Shown one piece after another: positions 42,981 to 51,880 of a DNA stretch of 64,000 nucleotides. The notes beneath the pieces were generated by a model. It searched no databases. It saw only the letters and a list, made by a program, of their open reading frames with translations, and was not told the origin of the DNA. The stretch spans positions 124,001 to 188,000 of the forward strand of contig CAVQMN010000009.1 of the NCBI GenBank assembly GCA_963713625.1, in the 5' to 3' direction. Position numbers and translations under genes: made by a program. The first letter of the stretch is position 1, and every line of letters starts with the position of its first letter. The DNA is from Bog-756 sp963713625 (GTDB lineage Bacteria > Actinomycetota > Acidimicrobiia > Acidimicrobiales > RAAP-2).

Positions 42981-44180
42981 CTACTGGCGCCGCTCGAAGC
43001 CGGCGACATTGCTCGCCGTCGAGGAAACCTGGGTGAGGTGGATACCGACGTCGACCGGTCGGGTTTCGACCCGCCGGGTGCTTCCCGTCCCCAACTGCCC
43101 GTTGTCATTACCGCCCCAGGCCCAGAGCCGGCCCGTCATATCGATGCCGTAGCATGAGTACCCGCCCGAGTTGACCTGGTCGAAGGTCACGCCGGTCGGG
43201 AGGCTGACCCGCACAGGGACCTCGGCGTTCGTCCTGCCGCCATCACCGATCTGACCCTTCTTGTTGTCGCCCCATGCCCAGACCGAGCCGTCGGCGAGGA
43301 TGGCAACCGTCTGGCCGTTGGTCGGGCCGCTCCCACCCTGGGATACCTGTCTGACCGCCCCGGGCAGGTCCACCCGGACCGGGGTGTCGCTGTCCACGGT
43401 GGTGCCGTTTCCAAGTTGGCCTGCGGCGTTGTAGCCCCAGTTGTAGTACTCGCCGTTGCTGAACAGCGCACCCCCACCTCCCCAGGACGAAGTCAGGTCG
43501 CTGACGGTTGCGCCACTCGGAAGGTCGATCACCGCAGTCGGCGTGGGGCTGATGGCCGTCGAGCCGTTGCCGAGGACGCCGTACTGGCCACTCCCGCAGG
43601 CGTAGACCTTCCCCCGGGACGCGAAGATCGAGTGGGTCAACGCGCCGGTGGCCAGGGTGACGTCGCTCAGCGGCAGCCGCCGGGGACGGAGTGCCGTGGG
43701 GTCGGAGAGGCAGAGGTCACCGTTGGCGTTGAGACCCCATCCCCACACATGACCGCTCGAGTCGATGGCCAGGGCGCCGTCGAACGGCATCGGGTTGGCC
43801 AGCGTCACGATCTTGACGCCGGTCGGGAGGTCCACCTTCACAGCCCGGGTGTCAAACGGAACGGTCGTGCCGTTGCCGAGCTCGCCGTCGCTGGCCACGC
43901 CCCACGCCCAGACCGTCCCATTCGAGGTCAGCGCGTAGCCATCCGAGTTGGAGGTGGCGACCTGCACGACCTCTCCGCTGATGCCCGAGACGGCCGTCGG
44001 CGTGCTGAGCTCGAGTTGGGCGATCTTGCCCCGGTTGCCGACCACACCGAACCGGTAGACGACGGTTCCCGGTGCCGGACGGGGAGCGGTTGCGCCACTG
44101 CCGCAGGCGGAACCCAGGACGGCCAGCGACACGCCGAGCAGGCCCCCGAGCCACCGGGTCTTCCTCGGAGATCGACGCAT
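42981..44180 (-). CDS. RCC1-repeat lipoprotein
   Basis: A 399-residue exported protein of the seven-bladed RCC1 propeller type. The signal peptide has a lipobox LGSAC (Cys near 26). Repeats such as VWAWGVASDGELGNGT, YNWGYNAAGQLGNGT, VWAWGDNKKGQIGDG and LWAWGGNDNGQLGTGS recur every 50-55 residues, the RCC1 spacing. No enzymatic motif. The ATG at 44180 opens MRRSPRK, a good signal n-region. Divergent from a MarR gene with a palindrome between, so it may be the repressor's target. Confidence 0.83.
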   Translation of the reverse strand: MRRSPRKTRWLGGLLGVSLAVLGSACGSGATAPRPAPGTVVYRFGVVGNRGKIAQLELSTPTAVSGISGEVVQVATSNSDGYALTSNGTVWAWGVASDGELGNGTTVPFDTRAVKVDLPTGVKIVTLANPMPFDGALAIDSSGHVWGWGLNANGDLCLSDPTALRPRRLPLSDVTLATGALTHSIFASRGKVYACGSGQYGVLGNGSTAISPTPTAVIDLPSGATVSDLTSSWGGGGALFSNGEYYNWGYNAAGQLGNGTTVDSDTPVRVDLPGAVRQVSQGGSGPTNGQTVAILADGSVWAWGDNKKGQIGDGGRTNAEVPVRVSLPTGVTFDQVNSGGYSCYGIDMTGRLWAWGGNDNGQLGTGSTRRVETRPVDVGIHLTQVSSTASNVAGFERRQ

Positions 44181-44207
44181 CGTCGCAGTATGAAGTCGAA
44201 CCATCTG

Positions 44208-44228
44208 ATTGTCAACCAAGTTTACAAT
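44208..44228. promoter_or_regulatory. Palindromic MarR-type operator between RCC1 lipoprotein and marR
   Basis: Arms ATTGTCAAC and GTTTACAAT around CAA, eight of nine positions paired. It ends 16 bp before the marR start and 27 bp before the lipoprotein start. Confidence 0.7.
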
Positions 44229-44232
44229 TTGC

Positions 44233-44244
44233 TACCATCGTGCC
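44233..44244 (+). promoter_or_regulatory. Leaderless-type -10 element for marR
   Basis: TACCAT (44233-44238), six bases, then GTG 44245. The operator lies directly upstream, so a bound repressor would block polymerase. Confidence 0.65.
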
Positions 44245-44766
44245 GTGGCTGCGAAACGGTCCCCGACGGATGCCGACATCGGCCCCGATCACACATCCGA
44301 GGAGCGGAGCCCCGGTGGTCTCGGGGCCGCCCTCCGCCGCGCCTGGGTCGGCTACCAGCTCAGGGTGGACGAGGCCATGGAAGATGCGGGATTCGCCGAC
44401 CGGAGGTTTCCCGACGGTCGGGTGCTCCGGCTGTGCTCGGACCGGGACGGGACGACGATCTCGGGGATCGGCCGTGAGCTGGGCATCACCCGCCAGGGTG
44501 CGGGAAAGGTCGTCGGCCACCTGCACCATCGCGGTTACGTGTCGGTTGCCGATTCGGCCACCAGCGGAAGGGAGAAATCCGTGACTGTGACCCGGCGGGG
44601 TCTCGACTATCTCGAGGCACACCGAAGAGCGACCCGAACCATCGACGGGCAACTGCGCACCGAACTCGGAGCGGACGGTTTCTCCGCCCTGCACCAGCTG
44701 CTCGATTCGTTGGGCCGAGGCGGGGAGATCAGGATGCGAACCTACCTCGGACGTTCCTCGACCTGA
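44245..44766 (+). CDS. MarR-family transcriptional regulator
   Basis: A 173-residue winged-helix regulator: TTISGIGRELGITRQGAGKVVGHLHHRGYV is the recognition region (cut here to the core ELGITRQGAGKVV) and SVTVTRRGLDYL the wing. Dimerisation helices flank it. The TACCAT-N6 promoter fixes the GTG start. It probably represses itself and the divergent RCC1 lipoprotein through the 21-bp palindrome. The ligand is unknown. Confidence 0.87.
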   Translation: MAAKRSPTDADIGPDHTSEERSPGGLGAALRRAWVGYQLRVDEAMEDAGFADRRFPDGRVLRLCSDRDGTTISGIGRELGITRQGAGKVVGHLHHRGYVSVADSATSGREKSVTVTRRGLDYLEAHRRATRTIDGQLRTELGADGFSALHQLLDSLGRGGEIRMRTYLGRSST

Positions 44767-44795
44767 GGCCGGAGCAGGTCAAGGGGCGTCCGGCC
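44767..44795. terminator. Possible bidirectional terminator hairpin
   Basis: GGCCGGA and TCCGGCC pair as a 7-bp stem with a 15-base loop, between convergent marR and the serine hydrolase gene. There is no T-run, so efficiency is doubtful. Confidence 0.3.
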
Positions 44796-44814
44796 GAGGA
44801 GTTGTGAGAACCGG

Positions 44815-46056
44815 TCAGTCGTCGATCGATGCGTAGGTGCCGGTCAGGAAGTCGAGGGTGATGTTGGAAGGGCGGGGCGAGATCCACATCGCATTGGTGA
44901 GGAGAATGGCAATCATCTGCTCGGACGGGTCGTTGCGCCAGAAGGTCCCCATCCCGCCGTCCCAGCCGTATTGGCCGACCGGCGCGGCGGGATGGTCACG
45001 GCGGGTCACCATCCCGACCCCGAATCCCCAGCCTCGGGCATCGAAGTCGTCGGGGAAGAAACCCGAGACCGCCTTCTGTTCCGGCGTCAGCTGGTCGGTG
45101 GTCATCGTCTCCACGGAGGGCCGCGACAAGATGGGTGCGCCGCCCCGCAAGAGCATCTCGGCGAAGGCCAGGTAGTCGAGAGCCGTCGATACCAGGCCCC
45201 CACCGCCGGACGGGAATGCCGGTGGGGTGCTCCACTGCCCGGTCGGCTCGTCGTAGACCTGGAGCGCACCGGAGCCGGGGTCGGTGGCGTAGCTGGTGGT
45301 GAAGCGATCGAGATCGGCGGCTGCCACGGAGAAGGACGTATCGGTCATACCGAGGGGCTCGAAGACCTGCTCCCGCAGGAACAATTCGAGTGGTTGCCCC
45401 GATGCCCGGGCGATGAGCACACCGAGCACGTCAGCCCCGGTGTGGTACAACCACCGTTCGCCGGGTTGGCACATCAGCGGCAGCATCGAGAAACGACGCA
45501 TCCACTCGTCGGGCTCAGGCGGCAGGGACGGCTGGGGCGGCCCGAGACCCAGTTGGAGCGGGGCGGCGGCATCGTTGACCGGGCACGGTCCGAAATATCC
45601 ACCGAAGCCCATGCGAAAGGTGAGCAGGTCCCGTACGGTGATCGCCCGATGGGCGGGCACCGTGTCCTCGATGGGACCGTCGATGCGGCGCACGACGCGA
45701 CGGTCGGCGAGCTCGGGCAACAGCCGCTCGACCGGCTCGTCCAGTCTCACGACGCACTCCTCGAGGAGCACCATGGTGGCCACGGCCATGATCGGCTTGG
45801 TCATCGACGAGATCCGAAAGATGGTGTCGGGCCGGATACTCCGACCGCCCTCGAGGGCGGTCATCCCGATGGGATCGATGTGGGCCTCGCCGCGCCGGCT
45901 GACGACCGAGACCAGTCCGGACGTCGTGCCCCGGTCGACGGAGCGGGCCATGACGTCATGGAGGTGGGCGAGACGCCGTTTCGAGAGTCCGGAGCCGTTG
46001 GGCGCCATCGGGAGCGATGGCGCAGGGTGCGGCTGACCGGTCGACGGCGATGACAC
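44815..46056 (-). CDS. Beta-lactamase-fold serine hydrolase (class C-like / EstB type)
   Basis: A 413-residue protein of the penicillin-binding/AmpC fold. The catalytic S-x2-K is in FRISSMTKPIMAV, the Tyr motif is YHTG (Y-x-N variant), and the third motif is replaced by a GWDGG region (YGWDGGMGTFW). The absence of a signal peptide and the changed second and third motifs point to an esterase or peptidase rather than a resistance enzyme. GTG start 2 bp after the VOC gene stop, so co-transcribed with it. Confidence 0.85.
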   Translation of the reverse strand: MSSPSTGQPHPAPSLPMAPNGSGLSKRRLAHLHDVMARSVDRGTTSGLVSVVSRRGEAHIDPIGMTALEGGRSIRPDTIFRISSMTKPIMAVATMVLLEECVVRLDEPVERLLPELADRRVVRRIDGPIEDTVPAHRAITVRDLLTFRMGFGGYFGPCPVNDAAAPLQLGLGPPQPSLPPEPDEWMRRFSMLPLMCQPGERWLYHTGADVLGVLIARASGQPLELFLREQVFEPLGMTDTSFSVAAADLDRFTTSYATDPGSGALQVYDEPTGQWSTPPAFPSGGGGLVSTALDYLAFAEMLLRGGAPILSRPSVETMTTDQLTPEQKAVSGFFPDDFDARGWGFGVGMVTRRDHPAAPVGQYGWDGGMGTFWRNDPSEQMIAILLTNAMWISPRPSNITLDFLTGTYASIDD

Positions 46057-46058
46057 GG

Positions 46059-46838
46059 CTACCTGCCCGGCGTACGCAGCTTGAACGGTGCTCCCGCCGG
46101 GTCGGTCACCGTGGCCAGGCGGCCGTAGGGGGTGGTCTCGGCGTCCATCACCACCGAACCGCCGAGGGTCTTGACCTTGGTCACGGTGGTGTCGACGTCA
46201 TCAACCTCCCAGTAGACGGACCAGTGGGCGGCCACGCCGTCGGGAAGGAACGCACTGGCGTCCATGATCCCCGCCAACTCGCCGCCTCCCCCCGGATCCC
46301 GCATGGTGGAGTACCGGAATTGGTCACTGTCGCCCACCGTGTCGGTTTCCCAGCCGAACACCGAACGGTAGAACCCGAGCGCGGTGGAGTAGTCGCGGGT
46401 GTGCAGCTCGAACCAGCTCGGCGCGCCGTGCTCGTTCAGCACGGTGAACCCCGGGAAGGTCCCCGCCTCCCATGTGCCGAGGTGGGCCCCGGTCGGATCG
46501 ATGAGCACGGCTTGGGTCCCGAGGTCGGCGACGGGCATCTCCCCGGCGATGATCTCCGCTCCGTTGGCCGCCGCGGCCTCGACCGTCTTGGTGATGTCAT
46601 CGGTGTCCAGATACACCTTCCAGATGTCCTGCGCCGGCATCCCGCCCATGTCGCCCATGGCCCCGGCCACCGGGACCCCGTCGCGGGTGAACATGAAGTA
46701 GCCGCCGAACTCCGGGCTCGGCTCCTGGGCCTCCCAGCCGAACAGGGCGGCGTAGAAGGCCCGGCTGCCTTCGACGTCCGAGGTCCACAGGTCGGTCCAA
46801 CAGGGGGATCCGATGGGGGCACGGTCACGGGTGGGCAT
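46059..46838 (-). CDS. Two-domain VOC (glyoxalase/bleomycin resistance fold) protein
   Basis: A 259-residue protein with two VOC modules: residues 8-125 (CWTDLWTSDVEGSRAFYAALFGWE) and 135-255 (PSWFELHTRDYSTALGFYRSVFGWE). Such tandem VOC proteins are common near ECF sigma factors of the SigG type; in Mycobacterium tuberculosis SigG has been linked to glyoxalase-family genes. The ATG follows AGAAGGAGCGACC. It leads a small operon with the serine hydrolase. The substrate is unknown. Confidence 0.85.
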   Translation of the reverse strand: MPTRDRAPIGSPCWTDLWTSDVEGSRAFYAALFGWEAQEPSPEFGGYFMFTRDGVPVAGAMGDMGGMPAQDIWKVYLDTDDITKTVEAAAANGAEIIAGEMPVADLGTQAVLIDPTGAHLGTWEAGTFPGFTVLNEHGAPSWFELHTRDYSTALGFYRSVFGWETDTVGDSDQFRYSTMRDPGGGGELAGIMDASAFLPDGVAAHWSVYWEVDDVDTTVTKVKTLGGSVVMDAETTPYGRLATVTDPAGAPFKLRTPGR

Positions 46839-46975
46839 GGTCGCTCCTTCTGCTCTCGTGGATCATCTCACTCCTTCGACGGAGCCGGCGCGGCAACGTC
46901 ATCGGTTCCACCCCGCCGGTCACAGGGACGGCGGTCGACCGATGAGACGGCCGGCCATCGCCCGTCCACCATCTG

Positions 46976-47302
46976 ATGGCTGGCCGCGAACGATGGTGCC
47001 GGGCGGCGGTGGTCGGTCCCCACGGTGACGAGGTGGCCTGCTGGCTGCTGGAGGGTCCGGGGGACCCTGACATCAGCACCGTCGACGCGGTGGCCCGTCT
47101 GGCCCTGGTGGCCACGCGCCTGGGCGGTGATCTCCGCCTCACCGACGTTTCACCGGCGCTGGCCGCCCTTCTCGAGCTGGCCGGGCTAGGTGTCGGCGCC
47201 GGACGACGCGTCAAGGTGGAGGGGCAGCCCGAACTGGGGGAAGAGCCGGTCGGGCTGCAAGAAGGACAGGAAGAACGCCATCCCGGTGATCTTCCCCCCT
47301 GA
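46976..47302 (+). CDS. STAS-like small protein, convergent and overlapping the SigG-like gene
   Basis: A 108-residue protein. Residues 9-73 read as a STAS-type domain: AVVGPHGDEVACWLLEG, DISTVDAVARLALVATRLGGDL and SPALAALLELAGLG, a pattern I associate with short actinobacterial proteins annotated as STAS or anti-sigma antagonist-like. The Glu/Gly-rich tail (from about residue 75) is coded by DNA that is antisense to the conserved end of the sigma gene; 117 bp overlap. ATG at 46976 has no clear ribosome site. No anti-sigma partner is visible. Confidence 0.6.
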   Translation: MAGRERWCRAAVVGPHGDEVACWLLEGPGDPDISTVDAVARLALVATRLGGDLRLTDVSPALAALLELAGLGVGAGRRVKVEGQPELGEEPVGLQEGQEERHPGDLPP

Positions 47303-48187
47303 GATCTCGAGCACCTGCAGGGCCCAGGGTGCGTACCCGCCTCTCGGGTCCGGCCGGTACTGGCCGAAGGCCGGACAACCGTTGGCCGAGGTGGGCAGCA
47401 ACCGCGATCCCCGGCAGCCGCTCGGCCCGGGTTCGACCATCCAACGACCGATGTCGGCCGCCCCCCGGATCCACAAGGCGAACGGCGGCATCGACTGGAC
47501 GGCGTCCTCATGCAACAGCGCCACCAACCGTTCGATGTCGTAGCGCTCGAACGCATCCAGGTAGCGCTCGAGCAGCTCCCCGTCGGCCGCATCCAGGGGC
47601 TCGGGCCGGGCGTCGAGAGGCAGGGAGCGAAGCGTGGCCCGCGCCCGCTGCAGAGCGCTGTTGACCGCGGAACTGCTGGTGTCGAGAAGCTCGGCCACCT
47701 CCGCCGCCGGCCAGGACAGCACCTCACAGAGGATGAGCGCAGCGCGTTGACGGGCCGGGAGATGTTGCAGCGCGGTCACGAAGGCGAGACGGATCGACTC
47801 CCGGTAGTGGCTCAGTTCCGCGGGATCGGCCCCCCACGGTTCGACGCCGCCGTCGGCGACCGGGGTCACCCACATGGCCTCGGGAAGGAGCGGTCCGAGC
47901 AGGGACTCGTCAGGAGCCGAAGCCGGCCCCATCTCCATGGGCCGGGCCCGGCGTTGGACGTGGCGGTGCATGTCGATGCACACGTTGGTGGCGATGCGGT
48001 AGAGCCATGAACGGACACTCGAGCGTCCCTCGAACCCCTGGGCATTGCGCCAGGCCCGGAGCATCGTCTCTTGGACGGCGTCCTCGGCCTCGAAGCCGGA
48101 ACCGAGCATCCGGTAGCAGTACCCGGTCAGTTCCCGACGGTACGGCTCCAGTTCGGACACGGCCAAAGGGGCCTCGCGGACGGCCAC
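47186..48187 (-). CDS. ECF sigma factor, SigG-like, with C-terminal SnoaL-type domain
   Basis: A 333-residue sigma factor. Region 2 (ELTGYCYRMLGSGFEAEDAVQETMLRAW, in part) and region 4 (PARQRAALILCEVLSWPAAEVAELLDTS, in part) are followed by a SnoaL/NTF2-like domain from about residue 200 (YLDAFERYDIERLVALLHEDAVQSMPPF). Fused SnoaL domains replace a separate anti-sigma in this group. I chose GTG 48187, eight bases after TAGCAT; ATG 48232 would add 15 residues. The 3' end overlaps the convergent STAS-like gene. A two-domain VOC gene lies downstream on the same strand. Confidence 0.87.
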   Translation of the reverse strand: MAVREAPLAVSELEPYRRELTGYCYRMLGSGFEAEDAVQETMLRAWRNAQGFEGRSSVRSWLYRIATNVCIDMHRHVQRRARPMEMGPASAPDESLLGPLLPEAMWVTPVADGGVEPWGADPAELSHYRESIRLAFVTALQHLPARQRAALILCEVLSWPAAEVAELLDTSSSAVNSALQRARATLRSLPLDARPEPLDAADGELLERYLDAFERYDIERLVALLHEDAVQSMPPFALWIRGAADIGRWMVEPGPSGCRGSRLLPTSANGCPAFGQYRPDPRGGYAPWALQVLEISGGKITGMAFFLSFLQPDRLFPQFGLPLHLDASSGADT

Positions 48188-48201
48188 AGCCCTCAATGCT
48201 A
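48188..48201 (-). promoter_or_regulatory. Possible leaderless -10 element for SigG-like gene
   Basis: TAGCAT (48201-48196), eight bases, then GTG 48187. It is weaker than the other instances because of the spacing. Confidence 0.35.
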
Positions 48202-48386
48202 CCGAAGGAGGATCGAGCGCGATGTCTGCCATCAACAGTTCGACGGCGCCGGCGATGTGAACTCATCGGTGGCGACGAGAGTCTGGCCCCTTCGACCTTC
48301 CCGGGCTGGTGCGGGGTCCGATGCATCACCCGCACCGAGCGGCAAGGCCCCACCGCCCGGCTGGAGGTCGATCGGGGGATCTGACC

Positions 48387-48398
48387 TATTGTTGCCCC
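48387..48398 (+). promoter_or_regulatory. Leaderless-type -10 element for second BVMO operon
   Basis: TATTGT (48387-48392), six bases, then ATG 48399. No purine tract precedes the start. Confidence 0.65.
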
Positions 48399-50225
48399 AT
48401 GCCCGTGCTCCCTTCAACGGCCGCGAACTACGACCCTGACGAGGTCCGGGCCAAGTACCTGGCCGAGCGCGACAAGCGGCTGGTCCCCGGCCGCGCCAGC
48501 ATCCGCGACCTGAAGACCGACGAGCACTTCGCCCGTTACCGTCACGACCCGTTCACACCCACCACCGAGCGCGACCCGGTGGTTGACGACGTCGACGTGG
48601 TGATCGTGGGCGGGGGGATCGCCGGCGTGCTGGCCGGAGCCCAGCTTCGCAAAGCCGGCATCGAGCGGATCCGGATCATCGACCAGGCGGGCGGTATCGG
48701 AGGCACCTGGTATTGGAACCGCTATCCGGGCGTGATGTGCGACGTCGAGTCGTACATCTACCTGCCGATGCTCGAGGAGCTCGACTACATCCCCACCCGG
48801 CGCTACGCCTTCGGCGAGGAGATCCGGAGCCACCTCGACGCGGTGGCCGGCCATTTCGACCTCACAACCGACGCCCTGTTCCATACCGGGGTGACGGGCG
48901 CCGAGTGGCACGAGGAGTCGGCCCGCTGGAAGATCCGCACCGACCGTGACGACGAGGTCAGCTGCCGGTGGTACGTGCTGGCTGTCGGCATCCTCAACCT
49001 CATGAAGCTGCCGACCATCCCGGGCATGGAGGACTTCGCCGGGCACTCCTTTCATACGGCCCGGTGGGACTACGGGTACACGGGCGGGGGCCCGGACCAA
49101 CCTCTCACCGGCCTGTCGGACAAGGTCGTCGCCCTCATCGGGACCGGGGCCAGCGGCATCCAGTGCGTGCCGCCGCTGGCCGACGCGGCCGAGCACCTCT
49201 ACGTACTCCAGCGCACGCCGTCGGCCATCGGCGAGCGGGGCAACCGCCCGACCGATCCCGACTTCGCCCAGGAACTCGAGCCGGGATGGCAGCGGGACCG
49301 GATGGACAACTTCCAGGCCATCATCATGGGCCGGCCCGTCGAGTCTGATCTGGTGGGTGACGGGTGGACGCACCACTATGCCGCCGTCCAGCACCCCCCG
49401 CGGGCGGAGGGCATGACCATGGCCGAGTACATGCGCAGTGCCGAGGAGTTCGACTACTCGATCATGGAGCTGCACCGCCACCGGGTCGAGGAGCTGGTGG
49501 CCGACCCGGCCAAGGCCGAGATCCTCAAGCCCTACTACCGCTACCTGTGCAAGCGGCCGTGCTTCCACGACGAGTACCTGCCCGCCTTCAACAACCCCGA
49601 TGTCACGTTGATCGACTGCCCCGCCGGGATCGACCGGATCACCGAGCAGGGACCGGTGGTCGACGGCAAGCAGTACGAGGTCGACTGCATCATCTACGGC
49701 ACCGGGTTCGAGGCCGAGCTGACCCCCATCTTCCGTCGCGTCGGGCACGAGATCGTCGGCCGGGGCGGTATCACGCTGGCCGACAAGTGGGCTGACGGTG
49801 CCGCCAGCCTGTTCGGCATGATGAGTCGGGGCTTCCCGAACATGTTCATCATGCCCGCACCCGGGCAGCAGGCCGTGGTGACCGTCAACTACACCCAGCT
49901 GGCCGTGCTCGGGGCCGAGTTCGTCGGCGCCACCGTCGGGCAGCTGCAGCAGCGGGGCGTCGAGGTCTTCGACGTCAGTGCCGAGGCCGAGGAAGGCTGG
50001 ACCAAAGAGATCGTCGACACCTTCGTCGACAGCAGTGCGATCATGTCGGCCTGCACACCGTCGCGTATCAACAACGAGGGCCATCCCGAGGCTTTGAACC
50101 CCCGCAATACCAACTACGGCCGCGGGTTCGGTGACTGGTTCGGCTACCGCGAGCTCCTCGAGCGGTGGCTCGAGGCCGGCGACCTCGAAGGCTTGGAGCT
50201 CAAGGTCCGGTCGACGGCATCGTGA
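48399..50225 (+). CDS. Baeyer-Villiger monooxygenase (flavin-containing, cyclohexanone/steroid type)
   Basis: A 608-residue type I BVMO. FAD site VVIVGGGIAGVLAG at about 67-80, GGTWYWNRYPGVMCDVES typical of the family, the fingerprint F-x-G-x3-H-x3-W as FAGHSFHTARWD, and NADPH site GTGASGIQCVPPLA. It lacks the helical N-extension of the other BVMO in this window and resembles the larger cycloketone/steroid group. It inserts one oxygen into a ketone to give an ester or lactone. First gene of a three-gene operon: the next gene begins inside its stop codon (GTGA). Confidence 0.93.
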   Translation: MPVLPSTAANYDPDEVRAKYLAERDKRLVPGRASIRDLKTDEHFARYRHDPFTPTTERDPVVDDVDVVIVGGGIAGVLAGAQLRKAGIERIRIIDQAGGIGGTWYWNRYPGVMCDVESYIYLPMLEELDYIPTRRYAFGEEIRSHLDAVAGHFDLTTDALFHTGVTGAEWHEESARWKIRTDRDDEVSCRWYVLAVGILNLMKLPTIPGMEDFAGHSFHTARWDYGYTGGGPDQPLTGLSDKVVALIGTGASGIQCVPPLADAAEHLYVLQRTPSAIGERGNRPTDPDFAQELEPGWQRDRMDNFQAIIMGRPVESDLVGDGWTHHYAAVQHPPRAEGMTMAEYMRSAEEFDYSIMELHRHRVEELVADPAKAEILKPYYRYLCKRPCFHDEYLPAFNNPDVTLIDCPAGIDRITEQGPVVDGKQYEVDCIIYGTGFEAELTPIFRRVGHEIVGRGGITLADKWADGAASLFGMMSRGFPNMFIMPAPGQQAVVTVNYTQLAVLGAEFVGATVGQLQQRGVEVFDVSAEAEEGWTKEIVDTFVDSSAIMSACTPSRINNEGHPEALNPRNTNYGRGFGDWFGYRELLERWLEAGDLEGLELKVRSTAS

Positions 50226-51880
50226 GCGCACGCCAACGGGTCGCCGTCGTGACCGGGGGTGGGGGCGGGATCGGAGCGGCGGTGGCCGAGGAGCTCGGTC
50301 GGGGCGGCTGGTTCGTCGTCACCCTCGACCCCCTGGTGACCCTCGACGGCTCCGAGCAACTGCCGGAGGCCGAAGAGACCACCGCCGGCCGCATCGTGGC
50401 TGCAGGTGGCTCAGCGCGGGCGTCGTCCGCGTCGGTGACCGACGGCGAGGCCGTACGCAGCCTGTTCCAGCAGCTGGCCGACGAACACGGTGGGCTCGAT
50501 GCCGTCGTCAACGTGGCCGGCATCACCCGGCAGACCTACTTCGGAAAGGGCACCGAGGCGGACTGGATGGCCGTGCTGGCCGTGCACCTCGAGGGCTACC
50601 TCAACGTGCTCGATGCCGCCCTGCCCCTCATGGCCGCCGCCGGCCACGGCCGCATCCTCGGCGTGACCTCGGGGTCCGGGTGGCGCGCCGCCGACGCCGG
50701 TGCGTACAGCTGCGCCAAGCGGGCCGTCGCTGCCCTCACCTGGCAGCTGGGCCGGCAGGCGCCACCGGGCGTCACCGTCAACGCCATGTCGCCCATCGCC
50801 GCCACCAGGATGATGGCCTCCGCTCTCGAGCGGGCCCGGAAGGCGGGCCGGTCGGGCGGGGGTGGCATCTCCTTTCTGTCCGTCGCCGGGCCCGAGGACC
50901 TCGGGCCTCTCGGTGCCTATCTCGTCGGTGACGACTTCGGCTGGTGCAGCGGCCGGGTGCTCTTCGCCGGCGGCTCGGAGGTGGCCATCGTCGACGAGCC
51001 CCGGCTTCTCGAGGTCGTGCGCAGTGAGCCCGCCGTCTCCCTGCCCCGGGTACTCGAGGAGGTCGTCCCCCGTGCACTGGCCAAAGCCGAGGCCGGCCAG
51101 ACCAGTGCCGGCGGCGGCAACCCCCGGTTCGGGCCCATCTTCGACGAGCCGGCCCCCGCCGAGGTGGTCTCGGCTGAAGTTCGGTCCTGTGTCCTGGTGA
51201 CCGACCGACCGGCAGTGGCGGCCTCGGTGACCTCCGCCCTCGGGGCCCGGTCGATCGTCTGCCACCGAGTCGCCGAGGTGGTGTCCGGCTTCGGACCCGC
51301 CGCTGATGCGCTGAGCGCGGCGGTCGCCGCGGTGGGGCCGGTAGACGCCATCGTGGTGGCGCCCGCCGGTGACCGGCCGACGCCCACCCCGCCGGACGGC
51401 TGGCAGCGGGTCCTCGCCGAGCACCGGGGGATCGTCGAGCACATCCATACCGATGCCGGCTGGGCACGGGCGGCGGCCGACTATGCCACCGATGCCGGCC
51501 GCCCGGTCCGGCTGGTGACCCTGACCGACGCCACGACGACGGAGGGTCGAAGTCGAGCCCAGGCGGCGGCGCAGCACGCCCGAGTGGCGTCCGGGGCGAC
51601 GGAGGGGCGGGTCACCGGCTTCGCCGTGAGCATGGAGACCTCGGAGGACCATGGCGCGCCGCCGGCCGGAGAGCTCGTCGCCCACCTGCTGAGCCGGCCC
51701 GAGGCGACAGATCTTGCCGGTGCCGAGTTGGCGGTGGGCGCCGGTTGGCTCGGACTTCGCAGTCACCCCAAGCCGATCGGCAGCGTCACCTACGGTGGTC
51801 CCGACCTCCCCGTTTGGCTCGATGCCACGCTTCGGGAGATCGTGGGGGCCACGGGCAGCTCACCCCGCCCGGAGTCATGA
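50222..51880 (+). CDS. Short-chain dehydrogenase with a second, degenerate Rossmann domain
   Basis: A 552-residue protein, about twice the usual SDR length. The N-terminal 250 residues are a classical SDR: cofactor motif TGGGGGIG at 10-17, NVAG, catalytic Ser in TSGSGW and Tyr-Lys in YSCAK. A linker of about 70 residues follows, then a C-terminal half with strand-helix alternation (CVLVTDRPAVAASVTSALGA, PVDAIVVAPAGD, RLVTLTDATTT) but no glycine motif or YxxxK. GTG start overlaps the BVMO stop; its own stop overlaps the amidohydrolase ATG. It probably oxidises an alcohol to the BVMO substrate or acts on the product. Confidence 0.85.
   Translation: MSARQRVAVVTGGGGGIGAAVAEELGRGGWFVVTLDPLVTLDGSEQLPEAEETTAGRIVAAGGSARASSASVTDGEAVRSLFQQLADEHGGLDAVVNVAGITRQTYFGKGTEADWMAVLAVHLEGYLNVLDAALPLMAAAGHGRILGVTSGSGWRAADAGAYSCAKRAVAALTWQLGRQAPPGVTVNAMSPIAATRMMASALERARKAGRSGGGGISFLSVAGPEDLGPLGAYLVGDDFGWCSGRVLFAGGSEVAIVDEPRLLEVVRSEPAVSLPRVLEEVVPRALAKAEAGQTSAGGGNPRFGPIFDEPAPAEVVSAEVRSCVLVTDRPAVAASVTSALGARSIVCHRVAEVVSGFGPAADALSAAVAAVGPVDAIVVAPAGDRPTPTPPDGWQRVLAEHRGIVEHIHTDAGWARAAADYATDAGRPVRLVTLTDATTTEGRSRAQAAAQHARVASGATEGRVTGFAVSMETSEDHGAPPAGELVAHLLSRPEATDLAGAELAVGAGWLGLRSHPKPIGSVTYGGPDLPVWLDATLREIVGATGSSPRPES

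Noticed and set aside
44815..46056. Beta-lactamase resistance gene
   Set aside because: No signal peptide, YHTG in place of YxN, and no KTG motif; an esterase-type serine hydrolase is more likely.
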